Counted from the stretch's first letter, positions 7,177-16,051 are shown. The stretch is DNA of 64,000 nucleotides from Mucilaginibacter rigui (GCF_014773275.1 NZ_JACWMW010000001.1:496001-560000); one strand, 5' to 3'. Notes: generated from the sequence alone by a model not told the origin. A program made the numbers and translations.

Positions 7177-8442
7177 ATGCACAGAGGCGGTATTTTGAAG
7201 TTCTTTTTGGTCATGTCGGCAATTACTCTATTGCTTGATTGGTATGTGTTTAACGGTTTGCGCACCCTAACTGCCGACTGGCAATCAAGGCCAATGCGGC
7301 TTTTAGTTACCTGGGGCTTTTTGGTGATATCGGTAGGGGTAACCGTAGTGTTTTTACTGGGCTTTGGCAGCTTTAGCACCGCAAAGGGTATGACACCTTT
7401 CCACGAGTGGATATTGAGCCTGTTCTTTACCTTTTTTGTAACCAAACTTTTTTTTGTTATCGTACTTTCATTAGGCGACCTCGGGCGTTTTATTTCTGGT
7501 ATTGCCCATCACATATCAAACGAGCAGAAACCGGGCGAGGCCTATTTCCCCGGTCGGCGTAAATTTGTAAGTGAATTAGCTATCCTGGTGGCCGCCTTCC
7601 CGTTCACTTCGTTCTTGTATGCCATGTTTCGTGGTAAGTACGATTATAAAGTGCACCGCCAAACCCTTTATTATGATGAGTTACCCGAGGCTTTCGATGG
7701 TTTTACCATTACACAGCTTTCTGATATCCACTCCGGCAGTTTTGATAATGTAAAGGCGATGCAGCGGGGTATTGATATGGCCAAGGCCCAAAAATCGGAT
7801 CTGTTTGTGTTTACCGGCGATCTGGTTAATAACGCTGCCTGGGAGATACAGCAATACATCGATCGTTTTGGGCAGATAAAAGCGCCATACGGGCAGTTCT
7901 CCATATTAGGCAATCATGATTACGGCGATTACATTCAATGGGATAGCGAGCAGGAAAAACGCGATAACCTGGCTAAGCTAAAAAAGCACCATGCCGAACT
8001 TGGTTACCGTTTATTGCTTGATGAGAATGTAGTAATTGAAAAAGGCGGGCAAAAGATAGCACTGGTAGGCGTAGAGAACTGGGGTGAAGGCTTTGTACAA
8101 AAAGGCGACCTTGACCGCGCCCTGAAAGGTGCCGACCTGAACGCTTTTAAAGTGCTGCTCTCGCACGATCCTACACACTGGGAAAAGAAGGTGCGCTACC
8201 ACCCTGTTGATATACATTTAACCTTATCGGGCCATACGCATGGCGCACAGTTTGGGATTGAAGCAGCCGGTTTAAAATGGAGCCCGGTTAAATACCGCTA
8301 CCTGGATTGGGCGGGCCTGGTTAACGAAAAGAACCGTTACCTGTATGTAAACCGCGGTTTTGGCTTCCTGGCGTTCTCGGGGCGTTTGGGCATCTGGCCG
8401 GAAATTACGGTGATAACGTTGAAGAAGAAACGGGCCGCATAG
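7177..8442 (+). CDS. membrane-anchored metallophosphoesterase
   Basis: About 421 residues from the ATG at 7177. The first ~150 residues hold several hydrophobic segments, and the rest is a calcineurin-like phosphoesterase domain with all its metal motifs in order: S-D-I-H, G-D-L-V-N-N, G-N-H-D, a single His in L-L-S-H-D-P, and S-G-H-T-H-G. This resembles YkuE/YaeI-like membrane phosphodiesterases, which face the membrane surface. The physiological substrate is not evident. The earlier ATG at 7129 would add 16 residues and lies upstream of a good -7 element, so I prefer 7177. Confidence 0.85.
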   Translation: MHRGGILKFFLVMSAITLLLDWYVFNGLRTLTADWQSRPMRLLVTWGFLVISVGVTVVFLLGFGSFSTAKGMTPFHEWILSLFFTFFVTKLFFVIVLSLGDLGRFISGIAHHISNEQKPGEAYFPGRRKFVSELAILVAAFPFTSFLYAMFRGKYDYKVHRQTLYYDELPEAFDGFTITQLSDIHSGSFDNVKAMQRGIDMAKAQKSDLFVFTGDLVNNAAWEIQQYIDRFGQIKAPYGQFSILGNHDYGDYIQWDSEQEKRDNLAKLKKHHAELGYRLLLDENVVIEKGGQKIALVGVENWGEGFVQKGDLDRALKGADLNAFKVLLSHDPTHWEKKVRYHPVDIHLTLSGHTHGAQFGIEAAGLKWSPVKYRYLDWAGLVNEKNRYLYVNRGFGFLAFSGRLGIWPEITVITLKKKRAA

Positions 8443-8449
8443 TGAAATT

Positions 8450-8465
8450 CGTTATTTAAATAACG
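8450..8465. terminator. 16-bp perfect palindrome between convergent genes
   Basis: CGTTATTTAAATAACG is a perfect palindrome lying between the stop codons of the phosphoesterase (8442) and the ABC ATPase (8511). It may be a weak bidirectional terminator, but it has no loop and little GC, so this is uncertain. Confidence 0.3.
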
Positions 8466-8510
8466 AGCTGGAGAAATCATGTGGACTCTAAAAATCTGCT
8501 TGATCCGGGT

Positions 8511-9524
8511 TCAACTCAGCCACTTCCCAAACTCGTAAAACTTTTTAATGCTTATGCCCACTTTACTACCAACGGGATATTTGTAGCGGGCGAAATTGAT
8601 AACACGCAGGGTTACTTCTTCACGTTCGATAATGAGTTCTTCAAAAAAGCCTTTAAAAAGCACTTGCTTAACAATCCACCTGGCACCTATAGGTAAGGGA
8701 GAAATGCTAACATGTTCGGCGTAAATAACCACTGTGCCGCGTTTTGATTTAATACCGCACACCCTGGCTTGCTCGGCGGTAAGCTCGCTGCAACTTACCA
8801 GTATTTTTGAGGTATAAAGCAGCTTTGGGTTGTGGTAAAGCTCATCGGGAGTGCCATATTCCACTATCTCGCCTTCTTTTATCACGATAAGTTCATCGGC
8901 CATAGAAAGCAGTTCGGCAGGATCATGCGATACCAGGATCACCGTAACGCCCCATTCCTTCACAATCTGGCGGATATCGTGCTGCAAACTTTCGCGATAG
9001 TTGGCATCAACCTGGTTAAAGGGCTCATCCAGCATCAGTACTTCAGGCCGGTTTATCAGGGCCCTGGCAATGGTAACGCGTTGTTTTTCGCCGCCGCTTA
9101 GTTTGCCGAAGGGGAGGTCGCGCAGTTCATATATACCCAGCAGGTGCAGGGCCTGGGTGGTTTTTTGGATCTTATAGTTAGCATCTTCGGTGGGCAGGCC
9201 GCGGCCTACATTGTCCCAAACGTTGGCGCCCATATCCATGTCGCTGTTATCCTGGCTAACCATGGTAATAACGGTATTGGCTGCGGTAAGGTGTGCAGTT
9301 CGCGTAGGCAGGGGCTGGCCGTGAAAGAACACATCGCCCGAGTCGGGTTTCATAGTGCCCGAGAGCAGTTTGAGCAGGGTGGTTTTGCCGCTGCCGCTTT
9401 CGCCAACAATGGCGGTAATTTTACCTTTTGGTATAAAAACAGTGATGTTATTAACGCCGGAAGATTTATCGCCAAAGAAGTTTTTGGTAACTGATATGGT
9501 TTCCAGTATCAGGTCGTTGTTCAT
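8511..9524 (-). CDS. ABC transporter ATP-binding protein (FbpC/PotA-like), orphan
   Basis: About 337 residues from the ATG at 9522-9524. The ATPase has Walker A G-E-S-G-S-G-K-T-T, the signature L-S-G-G-E-K-Q-R, Walker B V-L-M-L-D-E-P and the switch His in S-H-D-P. After residue ~240 comes a C-terminal extension with TOBE-like beta strands, as in importers of iron(III), polyamines or sulfate. No permease or binding-protein gene is adjacent, so it either pairs with a transporter elsewhere or has another role. A longer frame from 9560 would add 12 hydrophobic residues and is less likely. Confidence 0.85.
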   Translation of the reverse strand: MNNDLILETISVTKNFFGDKSSGVNNITVFIPKGKITAIVGESGSGKTTLLKLLSGTMKPDSGDVFFHGQPLPTRTAHLTAANTVITMVSQDNSDMDMGANVWDNVGRGLPTEDANYKIQKTTQALHLLGIYELRDLPFGKLSGGEKQRVTIARALINRPEVLMLDEPFNQVDANYRESLQHDIRQIVKEWGVTVILVSHDPAELLSMADELIVIKEGEIVEYGTPDELYHNPKLLYTSKILVSCSELTAEQARVCGIKSKRGTVVIYAEHVSISPLPIGARWIVKQVLFKGFFEELIIEREEVTLRVINFARYKYPVGSKVGISIKKFYEFGKWLS

Positions 9525-9725
9525 TTTTGTGATCAGTATTATAAGCGCCCTAAAATACATTTTATACTAAACTGATACAGCATCAATTTGCCTGATGGGA
9601 TGAAATATTTTTTTGGCAAACAGGCATGTGTATGGGCAAGCATAACACAGAGGTTTTTTTGATATGGCAAACAATTTTGCGCCAATGCGTATTTCTCTAA
9701 TAAATCAATCTAATAAACCATCATC

Positions 9726-9938
9726 ATGAATAAAACGATCGGGATTGTACTTATTATTATTGGCGCAGCAATGCTGATATGGACAGGCTTTACCTATACA
9801 AAAAAGGAAAAAATTGTAGATGCAGGCCCTATACAAATATCTGCCGACAGGCAAAAAAGCGTTAATTGGCCGCCATATCTGGGTGGGATATTGCTGGTTG
9901 GGGGCATTGTTATTGTAGCCACGGCAAAAAAATCGTAG
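9726..9938 (+). CDS. small membrane protein, 70 aa
   Basis: Two hydrophobic segments (residues ~5-22 and ~50-66) separated by a short polar loop containing K-K-E-K-I-V-D-A-G-P-I-Q-I and ending in K-K-S. This resembles short DUF3185-like inner-membrane proteins with two spans. It lies 21 bp upstream of the YdeI-like gene on the same strand. Its function is unknown. Confidence 0.6.
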   Translation: MNKTIGIVLIIIGAAMLIWTGFTYTKKEKIVDAGPIQISADRQKSVNWPPYLGGILLVGGIVIVATAKKS

Positions 9939-9959
9939 TACTGCTGTATATTAGCAGCT

Positions 9960-10514
9960 ATGGAGCCAACCTTTTTTGAAACACCGGCCGATTTTCGTAA
10001 TTGGCTACAGGCTAACGCTGATCAAAAAACCGAGTTGCTTGTGGGTTTTTATAAAACCGGAAGCGGCAAGCCAAGTATTACCTGGCCGCAGTCGGTTGAT
10101 GAAGCCCTTTGCTTTGGCTGGATAGACGGGGTGCGCAGATCATTAGGCCCCGAAAGTTACACTATCCGCTTTACACCCCGTAAGCCAACCAGTATCTGGA
10201 GTGGCATTAATATTCAAAAAGTTGCCGAGTTAACCGAAAAAGGCCTGATGCAACCCGCAGGCCTTGCCGCTTATGCCAAACGTAAGGAAGAACGATCGGC
10301 CATTTATAGCTTTGAGGTTGATGAAATGGCGTTAAAGCCTGAGTATGAAAAGCTTTTTAAAGCCAATAAAATAGCCTGGGAATTTTTTCAGAAACAAGCA
10401 CCGTGGTACAAAAGAACTTCCGTACACCGCATTATGACAGCCAAGCAGGAGAAAACGCAAATAAGCCGTTTAGAGGCGTTGATTAAAGCGAGTGAAAAAG
10501 GGGAGAGAAATTAA
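9960..10514 (+). CDS. YdeI/OmpD-associated family protein
   Basis: 184 residues. The N-terminal half carries the family hallmarks F-x-x-P-A-D-F-R-N-W-L, E-L-L-V-G-F-Y-K, S-V-D-E-A-L-C-F-G-W-I-D-G and F-T-P-R-K-P-T-S-I-W-S. The C-terminal half has the helical segment with K-R-T-S-V-H-R-I-M-T-A-K-Q-E that ends OmdA/YdeI proteins. No signal peptide is seen, so it should be cytosolic. In enterobacteria relatives are linked to polymyxin tolerance and OmpD expression, but no biochemical activity is established. Confidence 0.8.
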   Translation: MEPTFFETPADFRNWLQANADQKTELLVGFYKTGSGKPSITWPQSVDEALCFGWIDGVRRSLGPESYTIRFTPRKPTSIWSGINIQKVAELTEKGLMQPAGLAAYAKRKEERSAIYSFEVDEMALKPEYEKLFKANKIAWEFFQKQAPWYKRTSVHRIMTAKQEKTQISRLEALIKASEKGERN

Positions 10515-10673
10515 CGCGTTTTATTAATAAAACATTTCGGGTGGGCATAGGGCGATGAGAAATCTAATATGCTTTGCATCGTATAGATACTGCTTTTAGA
10601 GGATTTATCTGAGATGAGCTCCCACAGTAGGTTCTCCCCGTACCACGTTCCGGCCGACATTTTGGGAGATGCA

Positions 10674-11033
10674 TTACACCAGCTTACCGTTCTCTAAAGC
10701 ATGCTGCAATACCGCAACTTTAAATTTGGGTTTATAGCAATACCCCGCCAGTTTTTTTACCCAGGGGCGTTTGAAACCAAACATTAACTTGAGCATCCTG
10801 ACCCTTGCCGAGCCTTTTGGATAACCGTATTTATACCAGCTGAATTTAGAGTTATCTACCTTGAAATGTTCGGCAAATTCGGCCAGGAAAAGGTCTATTT
10901 CTATATCGTATATATCCAGGTCGAGGTCTATACTGGTATGGGGATGCAGGGTATCAGGGTCAACCCGGTACACTTTGTACCGGTTACAGTAATCAATTAT
11001 AAAATCTTTTAACTGCGGTTGAATTTGCTCCAT
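10674..11033 (-). CDS. DUF1493 family protein
   Basis: 119 residues resembling DUF1493. The N-terminal part has helices with alternating acidic residues (S-I-D-L-D-L-D-I-Y-D-I-E-I-D-L-F-L) followed by F-A-E-H-F-K-V-D, a layout like an acyl-carrier-protein fold but without an obvious D-S-L phosphopantetheine site. The C-terminal third is basic and aromatic. It stands alone between the YdeI-like gene and a GNAT gene. Its function is unknown. Confidence 0.7.
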   Translation of the reverse strand: MEQIQPQLKDFIIDYCNRYKVYRVDPDTLHPHTSIDLDLDIYDIEIDLFLAEFAEHFKVDNSKFSWYKYGYPKGSARVRMLKLMFGFKRPWVKKLAGYCYKPKFKVAVLQHALENGKLV

Positions 11034-11132
11034 ACAATGCCTTAATAGTGAATAAAGGACACCGTTTTTTGCCCGGCGTTGCAGTTTAAAATTAAGAAAA
11101 GGGTTTTTAATCTAAAAAAATTTAACTTTTAT

Positions 11133-11195
11133 TAACTCACCCCCGATATCGCTGCGCTTGTCGACCCTCTCTCTGCAAGCGGAAAGAGGGTGGGA
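11133..11195. repeat. MITE-like intergenic repeat, truncated copy
   Basis: TTAACTCACCCCCGA, then TCGACCCTCTCT and GGAAAGAGGGTGGG, match one half of the longer elements at 4463 and 23545. The other half is missing. It lies just past the stop codon of the GNAT gene at 11199. Confidence 0.55.
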
Positions 11196-11198
11196 TAA

Positions 11199-11708
11199 TT
11201 ATATCGTTTTCTCTAACTTAAACATTTCAACGGGCTGGTTTAATATGCCGTTGCGTTTGGTAATGTTGAGGGGGATAACTTCGCCGGTTTTGGTGTAGCC
11301 GCGGCGCTCATACCAGTCTAACAGTTCGGTGCGGGTGGTAATCACCGTCATGGTGATGGTGTGGTAATTAATATTTCGGGCGTAATCCTCGGCTGTTGTT
11401 AATAGCCTGCGGCCCAGTCCGTTTGCCTGTAGCGTTGGCGATACGGTGAGCATACCCAGGTAAAGCTTTTCGCCACGTTTTTGGAGGTATACACATCCGG
11501 TGATACTATCTTCTTCATTGGTGTTTTTTAGGATAACAGCATCCGGGTCGCTCATTTGTTCCGTGAGGCCTTCATTGTCAATGCGTTGCCCGCCTATCAG
11601 GTTTGCCTCGGTGGTCCAGCCCTTTTTTGAGCTTTCGCCACGGTATGCGGAGTTGATCAATGCAACAAGTTCAGGTACGTCTGTAAGGGTAGCGGGTGTT
11701 ATTGCCAT
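11199..11708 (-). CDS. GNAT family N-acetyltransferase
   Basis: 169 residues covering a full GNAT domain. Strand-helix A starts I-T-P-A-T-L-T-D-V-P-E-L-V, motif A is Q-A-N-G-L-G-R-R-L-L-T-T-A-E, and the end is W-Y-E-R-R-G-Y-T-K-T-G-E-V-I-P. This tail, with its Y-x-x-x-G-Y-x-x-T-G arrangement, is common in small-molecule or amino-acid acetyltransferases. The substrate is unknown. It is a single gene whose start ATG at 11706-11708 fits the beginning of the fold. Confidence 0.85.
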   Translation of the reverse strand: MAITPATLTDVPELVALINSAYRGESSKKGWTTEANLIGGQRIDNEGLTEQMSDPDAVILKNTNEEDSITGCVYLQKRGEKLYLGMLTVSPTLQANGLGRRLLTTAEDYARNINYHTITMTVITTRTELLDWYERRGYTKTGEVIPLNITKRNGILNQPVEMFKLEKTI

Positions 11709-11826
11709 GTTGCAAATTTATTAATTAGCAGCAAATGGCATAATGATTTGTTATGGGTGAGTTTGTGCGAACAATTTTACCGCATGTGTACGGCTTCGGC
11801 AGGCTCATACTGACAAGATAGATCAT

Positions 11827-12162
11827 CTACAGATCCCTGTAATCCTCACGTACCGGGCTAAAAACATCTATCAATTTGCAATCGGTAATCGCCAGGCCGC
11901 TATGGCGTACGTTTGAGGGTATAACTGCAAACATGCCGGTATCCAAAAGCTGCACCTCGCCATTAACGGTTAGTTGAAATTTACCCTCCAGCACAAAAGA
12001 AAGCTGCTCGTGGATGTGCGAATGATCGGGCACGGAATTGCCGGCTGCCACATCAATAAAGTTGATGGTGTTGTTGGCGGTGTGTATCAGTTTAGAGAAA
12101 AAGCCCGGGGCGATCTCTTTGGTATCGATATCAGCGAATTGGCGGAAGACGGTAGTGTTCAT
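11827..12162 (-). CDS. cupin domain protein
   Basis: 111 residues forming one cupin barrel. Motif 1 reads V-P-D-H-S-H-I-H-E-Q-L-S-F-V-L-E-G, with the His/His/Glu metal ligands, and motif 2 contains I-P-S-N-V-R-H-S-G. The short C-terminal part (D-V-F-S-P-V-R-E-D-Y) is typical of small Bacteroidota cupins often annotated as cupin_2. It may be a metal-dependent isomerase, dioxygenase or sensor. The neighbours do not reveal its substrate. Confidence 0.85.
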   Translation of the reverse strand: MNTTVFRQFADIDTKEIAPGFFSKLIHTANNTINFIDVAAGNSVPDHSHIHEQLSFVLEGKFQLTVNGEVQLLDTGMFAVIPSNVRHSGLAITDCKLIDVFSPVREDYRDL

Positions 12163-12181
12163 GGATGGGAAATTACAAAAA

Positions 12182-12241
12182 AGACGCGAAGTATCGTGTC
12201 TCTACATTTTGCATTCCGTAGAGACGCGATACTTCGCGTCT
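12182..12241. repeat. long intergenic hairpin
   Basis: AGACGCGAAGTATCGTGTCT and the next four bases (12182-12205) pair with 12218-12241, leaving one mismatch in 24 bp and a 12-nt loop. It lies between the start of the cupin gene and the end of the acyltransferase gene. It belongs to a repeat type common in this phylum and might also act as a terminator for the acyltransferase upstream on the minus strand. Confidence 0.65.
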
Positions 12242-12253
12242 CCGATAAGATGT

Positions 12254-13342
12254 TTAACCAACAATATATTTACTCCCCGGTAAATATGATAGCAGCTTTA
12301 TGCCAATATACGTCACCAGGAAAGTACTGATGGCCAGCACAGGTATTATCAACACCACATCGTGCAGCCAGTTAGTGATAATAGGCGCTAACTGTACCAA
12401 TACTAAAATATGCGCCAGGTACATGCCATAGGTTAAGCCGGACATTTTAGCGAAAAAATTTTCGGCAGCAGCGCTATTAAAGCTAATGGTTCGGAATATC
12501 AGGAATAATCCTGTCGCCATCATAGCCACATTAATAGTTGGGAACGCCCAGGAAAGCTCCAGCTCGGGCAGGTCTTTAGCGAATGGTAACTGGTGTGCAA
12601 AAACCAGGTTGGTAATAGTATAACCCATAATAACCATAACTATACCCCATAAAACCCCTGCAGATTTAGATAGGGTAACATGCTCTTTGATGTAATTACC
12701 CAGCAGCAGGTAGCCTATATAGCCCGAAAAATAATACCCGCTGTGGTACTTGTTCCAGAAGCACTCGCCCCAAACTTCGGGTATAATGGTTTTGATATAA
12801 GGAAAGCAAAGGGTGATAACCCATATCAATAAAAAGAATTGCTTGAACCGTTTTGATGCCGTTTGTACCCATGGCGAAAAAACAGGGATAAACAGGTACA
12901 CACCAATAAACATATACACAAACCAAAGGTGGCCGGCACCTGGTGCAAAATTGATAGGAATGATGTACAGATCGTGCCACATTTGGCTGGTGCTGCTTGT
13001 GCCCAGCAGGTAAGGTACCAGGGCATACATAATGCTCCAAAATAAAAACGGAATAAGCAGGCGGGTAAAGCGGCGTTTGTAAAATATGCTTGCTGTTTCT
13101 TTAATGGGGAGCAGCAAATAGCCCGATATCATCACAAAAAGTGGTACGCATGCCCGCATAAAGCTCCCGTAATTATTTACCCAAACGTGGTTTTCGCGGA
13201 TGATCTGGCCCCGGTCGCCGATGTAAAAAAACTCGCCCGAGTGTACCGTGAGCACCATTAAACAAGCAAAAATTCTTAATACATTTAAATAAGCGGTTGG
13301 GTTGCTTTTAAAAGGTACATTAGGCGTTGCAATTGCGGGCAT
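12254..13342 (-). CDS. membrane acyltransferase (acyltransferase_3 family)
   Basis: 362 residues with about ten hydrophobic segments. The N-terminal hallmark is Y-L-N-V-L-R-I-F-A-C-L-M-V-L-T-V-H-S-G, whose His is the likely catalytic residue, followed by P-L-F-V-M-I-S-G-Y-L-L and later G-H-L-W-F-V-Y. This is the OafA/YrhL/WecH-like family of inner-membrane enzymes that O-acetylate or O-acylate sugars of lipopolysaccharide, capsule or peptidoglycan. The target glycan is not indicated by its neighbours. The long hairpin just past its stop may end the transcript. Confidence 0.85.
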   Translation of the reverse strand: MPAIATPNVPFKSNPTAYLNVLRIFACLMVLTVHSGEFFYIGDRGQIIRENHVWVNNYGSFMRACVPLFVMISGYLLLPIKETASIFYKRRFTRLLIPFLFWSIMYALVPYLLGTSSTSQMWHDLYIIPINFAPGAGHLWFVYMFIGVYLFIPVFSPWVQTASKRFKQFFLLIWVITLCFPYIKTIIPEVWGECFWNKYHSGYYFSGYIGYLLLGNYIKEHVTLSKSAGVLWGIVMVIMGYTITNLVFAHQLPFAKDLPELELSWAFPTINVAMMATGLFLIFRTISFNSAAAENFFAKMSGLTYGMYLAHILVLVQLAPIITNWLHDVVLIIPVLAISTFLVTYIGIKLLSYLPGSKYIVG

Positions 13343-13449
13343 ATTTTTTAGTTAATTGGTTGCGTAATTTATGTAAAACCAACGTAAATTGGACAGCTAA
13401 CTAAAACTTAGCACTGCTTTGCAGGTTTAAACAATACATCATTTAAGCT

Positions 13450-14370
13450 ATGGCATTTATTGATTATTATAAAATACTGGGCGTAAACAAAGGCGCATCA
13501 GAAAAGGAGATAAAAAGTGCTTACCGTAAAATGGCACGCAAGCACCACCCCGACCTTAACCCCAACAACGCCGAGGCCGAAAAGCAATTTAAACAAGTTA
13601 ACGAGGCTAACGAGGTTTTAAGCGACCCCGAAAAACGAAAAAAATACGACAAGTATGGAGAAAACTGGCAGCATGGCGAGGCTTATGAACAACAACAGCG
13701 ACAGCAGCAAAGCCAGCAGCGCAGTTACGGCGGCGGGGGGCAGCAGGATTTTGGAGGGTTTGATTTTGGCGGCAGCAGCAATGGTGGAGACTTCTCCGAC
13801 TTTTTTAACTCGATGTTTGGCGGCGGGCCTGCGGGCAGCGGCGGCGGCAGGGCACAGCAGCGGTACCGCGGGCAGGATATGAACGCCAGCCTGCAGCTAA
13901 ACCTGCGCGACATACTGGAATCTAAAAAACAAACCATTACCGTTAACGGTAAAAATATCCGGCTTACCATCCCTGCGGGGATAGAGAACGGGCAAACTAT
14001 AAAAATTGCAGGCCATGGCGGCCCGGGCAGTAACGGCGCACCGGCGGGCGATCTGTATATAAAATTTGCCATACCCGATGATGCCGAGTTTAAACGTGTG
14101 GGCAGCGACTTGTACAAAAATATTAACCTTGACCTCTACACAGCCGTTTTAGGCGGCGAAATTACGGCAGATACCCTTACCGGTAAGGTTAAGCTTAAAG
14201 TAGCACCCGGTACGCAGATTGGCACTAAGGTAAAGTTAAAGGGCAAAGGCATACCGGTATACAAAAAAGAGGGGCAGTTTGGCGACTTGTACCTTACCTA
14301 TAATGTACAACTGCCTACCAGCCTTACCGAAAAACAAAAAGAGTTATTTGAAGAACTGGCTAAATCATAA
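13450..14370 (+). CDS. cbpA: DnaJ C-terminal domain protein, CbpA-type Hsp40 co-chaperone
   Basis: 306 residues. The J domain (residues ~4-70) has H-H-P-D at its loop. A Gln-rich then Gly/Phe-rich linker (~78-140) follows, then the two beta-barrel substrate-binding domains and a C-terminal helix ending in E-L-F-E-E-L-A-K. There is no CxxCxGxG zinc-finger region, so it is a class II Hsp40 like CbpA. It would stimulate DnaK ATPase and deliver unfolded proteins. The partner gene cbpM starts 7 bp after its stop codon, which supports the name. Confidence 0.9.
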   Translation: MAFIDYYKILGVNKGASEKEIKSAYRKMARKHHPDLNPNNAEAEKQFKQVNEANEVLSDPEKRKKYDKYGENWQHGEAYEQQQRQQQSQQRSYGGGGQQDFGGFDFGGSSNGGDFSDFFNSMFGGGPAGSGGGRAQQRYRGQDMNASLQLNLRDILESKKQTITVNGKNIRLTIPAGIENGQTIKIAGHGGPGSNGAPAGDLYIKFAIPDDAEFKRVGSDLYKNINLDLYTAVLGGEITADTLTGKVKLKVAPGTQIGTKVKLKGKGIPVYKKEGQFGDLYLTYNVQLPTSLTEKQKELFEELAKS

Positions 14371-14377
14371 AACCTAT

Positions 14378-14671
14378 ATGAGAACAGAAAATTTGATAAC
14401 CGTGAACGATTTTTGTGTGTACCACAACGTGGAATACACCTTTATTGATTACCTGGCAGATGCCGGGCTGGTTAAGGTTACTACCGTTAACAAAACCAGT
14501 TGCATACCGCTGGACGAAATACAGAAACTGGAACGCCTGGTACGCCTGCACAACGAACTGGAGATAAACGAACCGGGCCTTGCAACCATTAATAATTTGC
14601 TGCAAAAATTAGATGATATGGAACAGGAAATGAGTGTTTTAAGGAGTAAATTAAAACTTTACGAAGACTGA
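14378..14671 (+). CDS. cbpM: chaperone modulator CbpM-like protein
   Basis: 97 residues from the ATG at 14378. An extended frame upstream from 14279 lies inside cbpA and is rejected. It begins with a MerR-like helical region (L-I-T-V-N-D-F-C-V-Y-H-N-V-E) and ends in a coiled coil (L-L-Q-K-L-D-D-M-E-Q-E-M-S-V-L-R-S-K-L). CbpM binds the J domain of CbpA and blocks its action on DnaK. Immediate coupling to cbpA matches the E. coli layout. Confidence 0.8.
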   Translation: MRTENLITVNDFCVYHNVEYTFIDYLADAGLVKVTTVNKTSCIPLDEIQKLERLVRLHNELEINEPGLATINNLLQKLDDMEQEMSVLRSKLKLYED

Positions 14672-14708
14672 TATTCCAAAAAGGAGTAGGTTTTTATTAA
14701 ACCCTGGT

Positions 14709-14748
14709 ACAATTATAGGGTCATAGATACAAATGAAACGATAATTGT
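14709..14748. promoter_or_regulatory. inverted repeat upstream of secreted-protein gene
   Basis: ACAATTAT (14709-14716) and ATAATTGT (14741-14748) form an 8-bp inverted repeat with a 24-bp spacer, ending 17 bp before the ATG at 14766. It may be an operator or a chance AT-rich dyad. Confidence 0.3.
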
Positions 14749-14765
14749 AACTAAAATCTACTACC

Positions 14766-15074
14766 ATGAAACTAATTAAAATTTCAATAATAGCCTTAGT
14801 ATTAACCTGCAGTATGCAGTTGGCCAAAGCCCAGGTAAGGGTAGGCATAGGTATTAACCTTGGTACACCGGTAAGATATGTTGAAAGACCTTATTATTAT
14901 GATGATTATGACCGCGTAGTTTATTATGACCGCCCGGTACGCAGATATTATGGCCGCCCGGTTTATTACCGCACCCGTTACTACGAACGCCCTGTTTATC
15001 GCCAGGTAGTTTACCGCGAACATGGTTATCGCGGCCATGGTGGCGGTCATGGCAGAGGCCACGGAAGATGGTAA
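14766..15074 (+). CDS. Tyr/Arg/Gly-rich small secreted protein
   Basis: 102 residues. The signal peptide (M-K-L-I-K-I, hydrophobic core, A-K-A-Q at ~20-23) is followed by a mature chain that is almost entirely Tyr, Arg, Asp, Val and Pro in repeats such as R-P-V-Y-Y-R, and ends in a Gly-His-Arg tail (G-H-G-G-G-H-G-R-G). It is a paralogue of the protein at 5933-6190. Extracytoplasmic location is predicted and the role is unknown. It has its own terminator downstream. Confidence 0.7.
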   Translation: MKLIKISIIALVLTCSMQLAKAQVRVGIGINLGTPVRYVERPYYYDDYDRVVYYDRPVRRYYGRPVYYRTRYYERPVYRQVVYREHGYRGHGGGHGRGHGRW

Positions 15075-15095
15075 TTTTTTGTGAAATATATTATG

Positions 15096-15124
15096 AGAGC
15101 CCTTCAGTAATGAAGGGCTCTTTT
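15096..15124 (+). terminator. Rho-independent terminator
   Basis: AGAGCCCTTCA pairs exactly with TGAAGGGCTCT around a 4-nt loop and is followed by TTTT, 21 bp after the stop of the secreted protein. Confidence 0.85.
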
Positions 15125-15214
15125 GTTAGGATTGGCACGGTTGTTTTAACAGCTGTAGAGTAGCTTATTTGTTATCGTATTTTTCTACTTATTGTACTTT
15201 ACGGTTAAAATAAA

Positions 15215-15988
15215 CTATTCTTTCTTTAAAAAACTATTCAAGGCATGCTGGGTAAATTCTGACAATACCAGTTCGCCGCTAATGGCGGCACGCTCATTTA
15301 GTAGCTGGTCCCAGTTTTCGGTGCCTTCCCAAAGTATCTGTTTAAGGCCTTTAAGCGCTTCGGGGTGGTATGAGGCAAGTTTATGCGTGAGGGTTGATAA
15401 ACCCTCATCAAGCGCGGGGATATCTGTATATATTTCGTTATACAGGCCTTTTTCCATTGCCCATTTAGCAGATTGAAAATCGGCCGCGCGGATGGTGAGC
15501 TGCGAAAATGCAGGCAAACCTATTTTACGGATCACCGCGGGCGATATTACAAAGGGGCCAATGCCTATGGCCAGTTCACTTAGTTTGATAGAGGCTGCTT
15601 CGGTAGCCAGTACATAATCGGCACCGGCAGCAAGGCCCACACCACCACCAACAGCTTTACCATGCACACGGGCTATGATAATTTTTGATGATTTGCGGCA
15701 GGCGTTGATCACGTTGGCAAATCCCGAAAAAAATACGGCGCCTGTTTCTTTATCTTTTATCTGCAATAATTCATCAAAGCTCGCCCCGGCGCAAAAAGTG
15801 CGCTCGCCGGCGCTTTGCAGTACAATAACTTTTGTTTGCGGGTTATTGCCGGCCTCGTTTATTTTATCGGTTAACGCCTTCAGCAGGTGTGCCGGAAGTG
15901 AGTTTTGTGCGGGGTGGTAAAAACCTACGGTAGCAACGCCATCTGCGCTGGTATTAAGCACTACATTTCCGTTTTGGGTATCGGTCAT
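15215..15988 (-). CDS. enoyl-CoA hydratase/isomerase family protein
   Basis: 257 residues of the crotonase fold. Oxyanion-hole segments are visible: F-C-A-G-A-S-F-D-E-L, and V-H-G-K-A-V-G-G-G-V-G-L-A-A-G-A-D. The second catalytic region reads E-L-A-I-G-I-G-P, where hydratases often carry a second Glu (G-x-x-P-E), so it may be an isomerase-type or methylglutaconyl-CoA-hydratase-like member. It acts on an acyl-CoA, perhaps in leucine or fatty-acid breakdown. It lies 63 bp downstream of the Kai-linked kinase on the same strand, and whether it belongs to that transcript is open. Confidence 0.85.
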   Translation of the reverse strand: MTDTQNGNVVLNTSADGVATVGFYHPAQNSLPAHLLKALTDKINEAGNNPQTKVIVLQSAGERTFCAGASFDELLQIKDKETGAVFFSGFANVINACRKSSKIIIARVHGKAVGGGVGLAAGADYVLATEAASIKLSELAIGIGPFVISPAVIRKIGLPAFSQLTIRAADFQSAKWAMEKGLYNEIYTDIPALDEGLSTLTHKLASYHPEALKGLKQILWEGTENWDQLLNERAAISGELVLSEFTQHALNSFLKKE

Positions 15989-16051
15989 TATTGGTTGGTA
16001 TAAATGCGCGGCAATATCCGTACTATTTAACGTACCTGCAAATAGGAAGGA

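Noticed and set aside
8481..8696. 71-codon plus-strand frame after the phosphoesterase
   Set aside because: Antisense to the C-terminal extension of the ABC ATPase and without any family feature.
14279..14377. 5' extension of cbpM
   Set aside because: Lies in the end of cbpA in another frame. The family length starts at the ATG at 14378.
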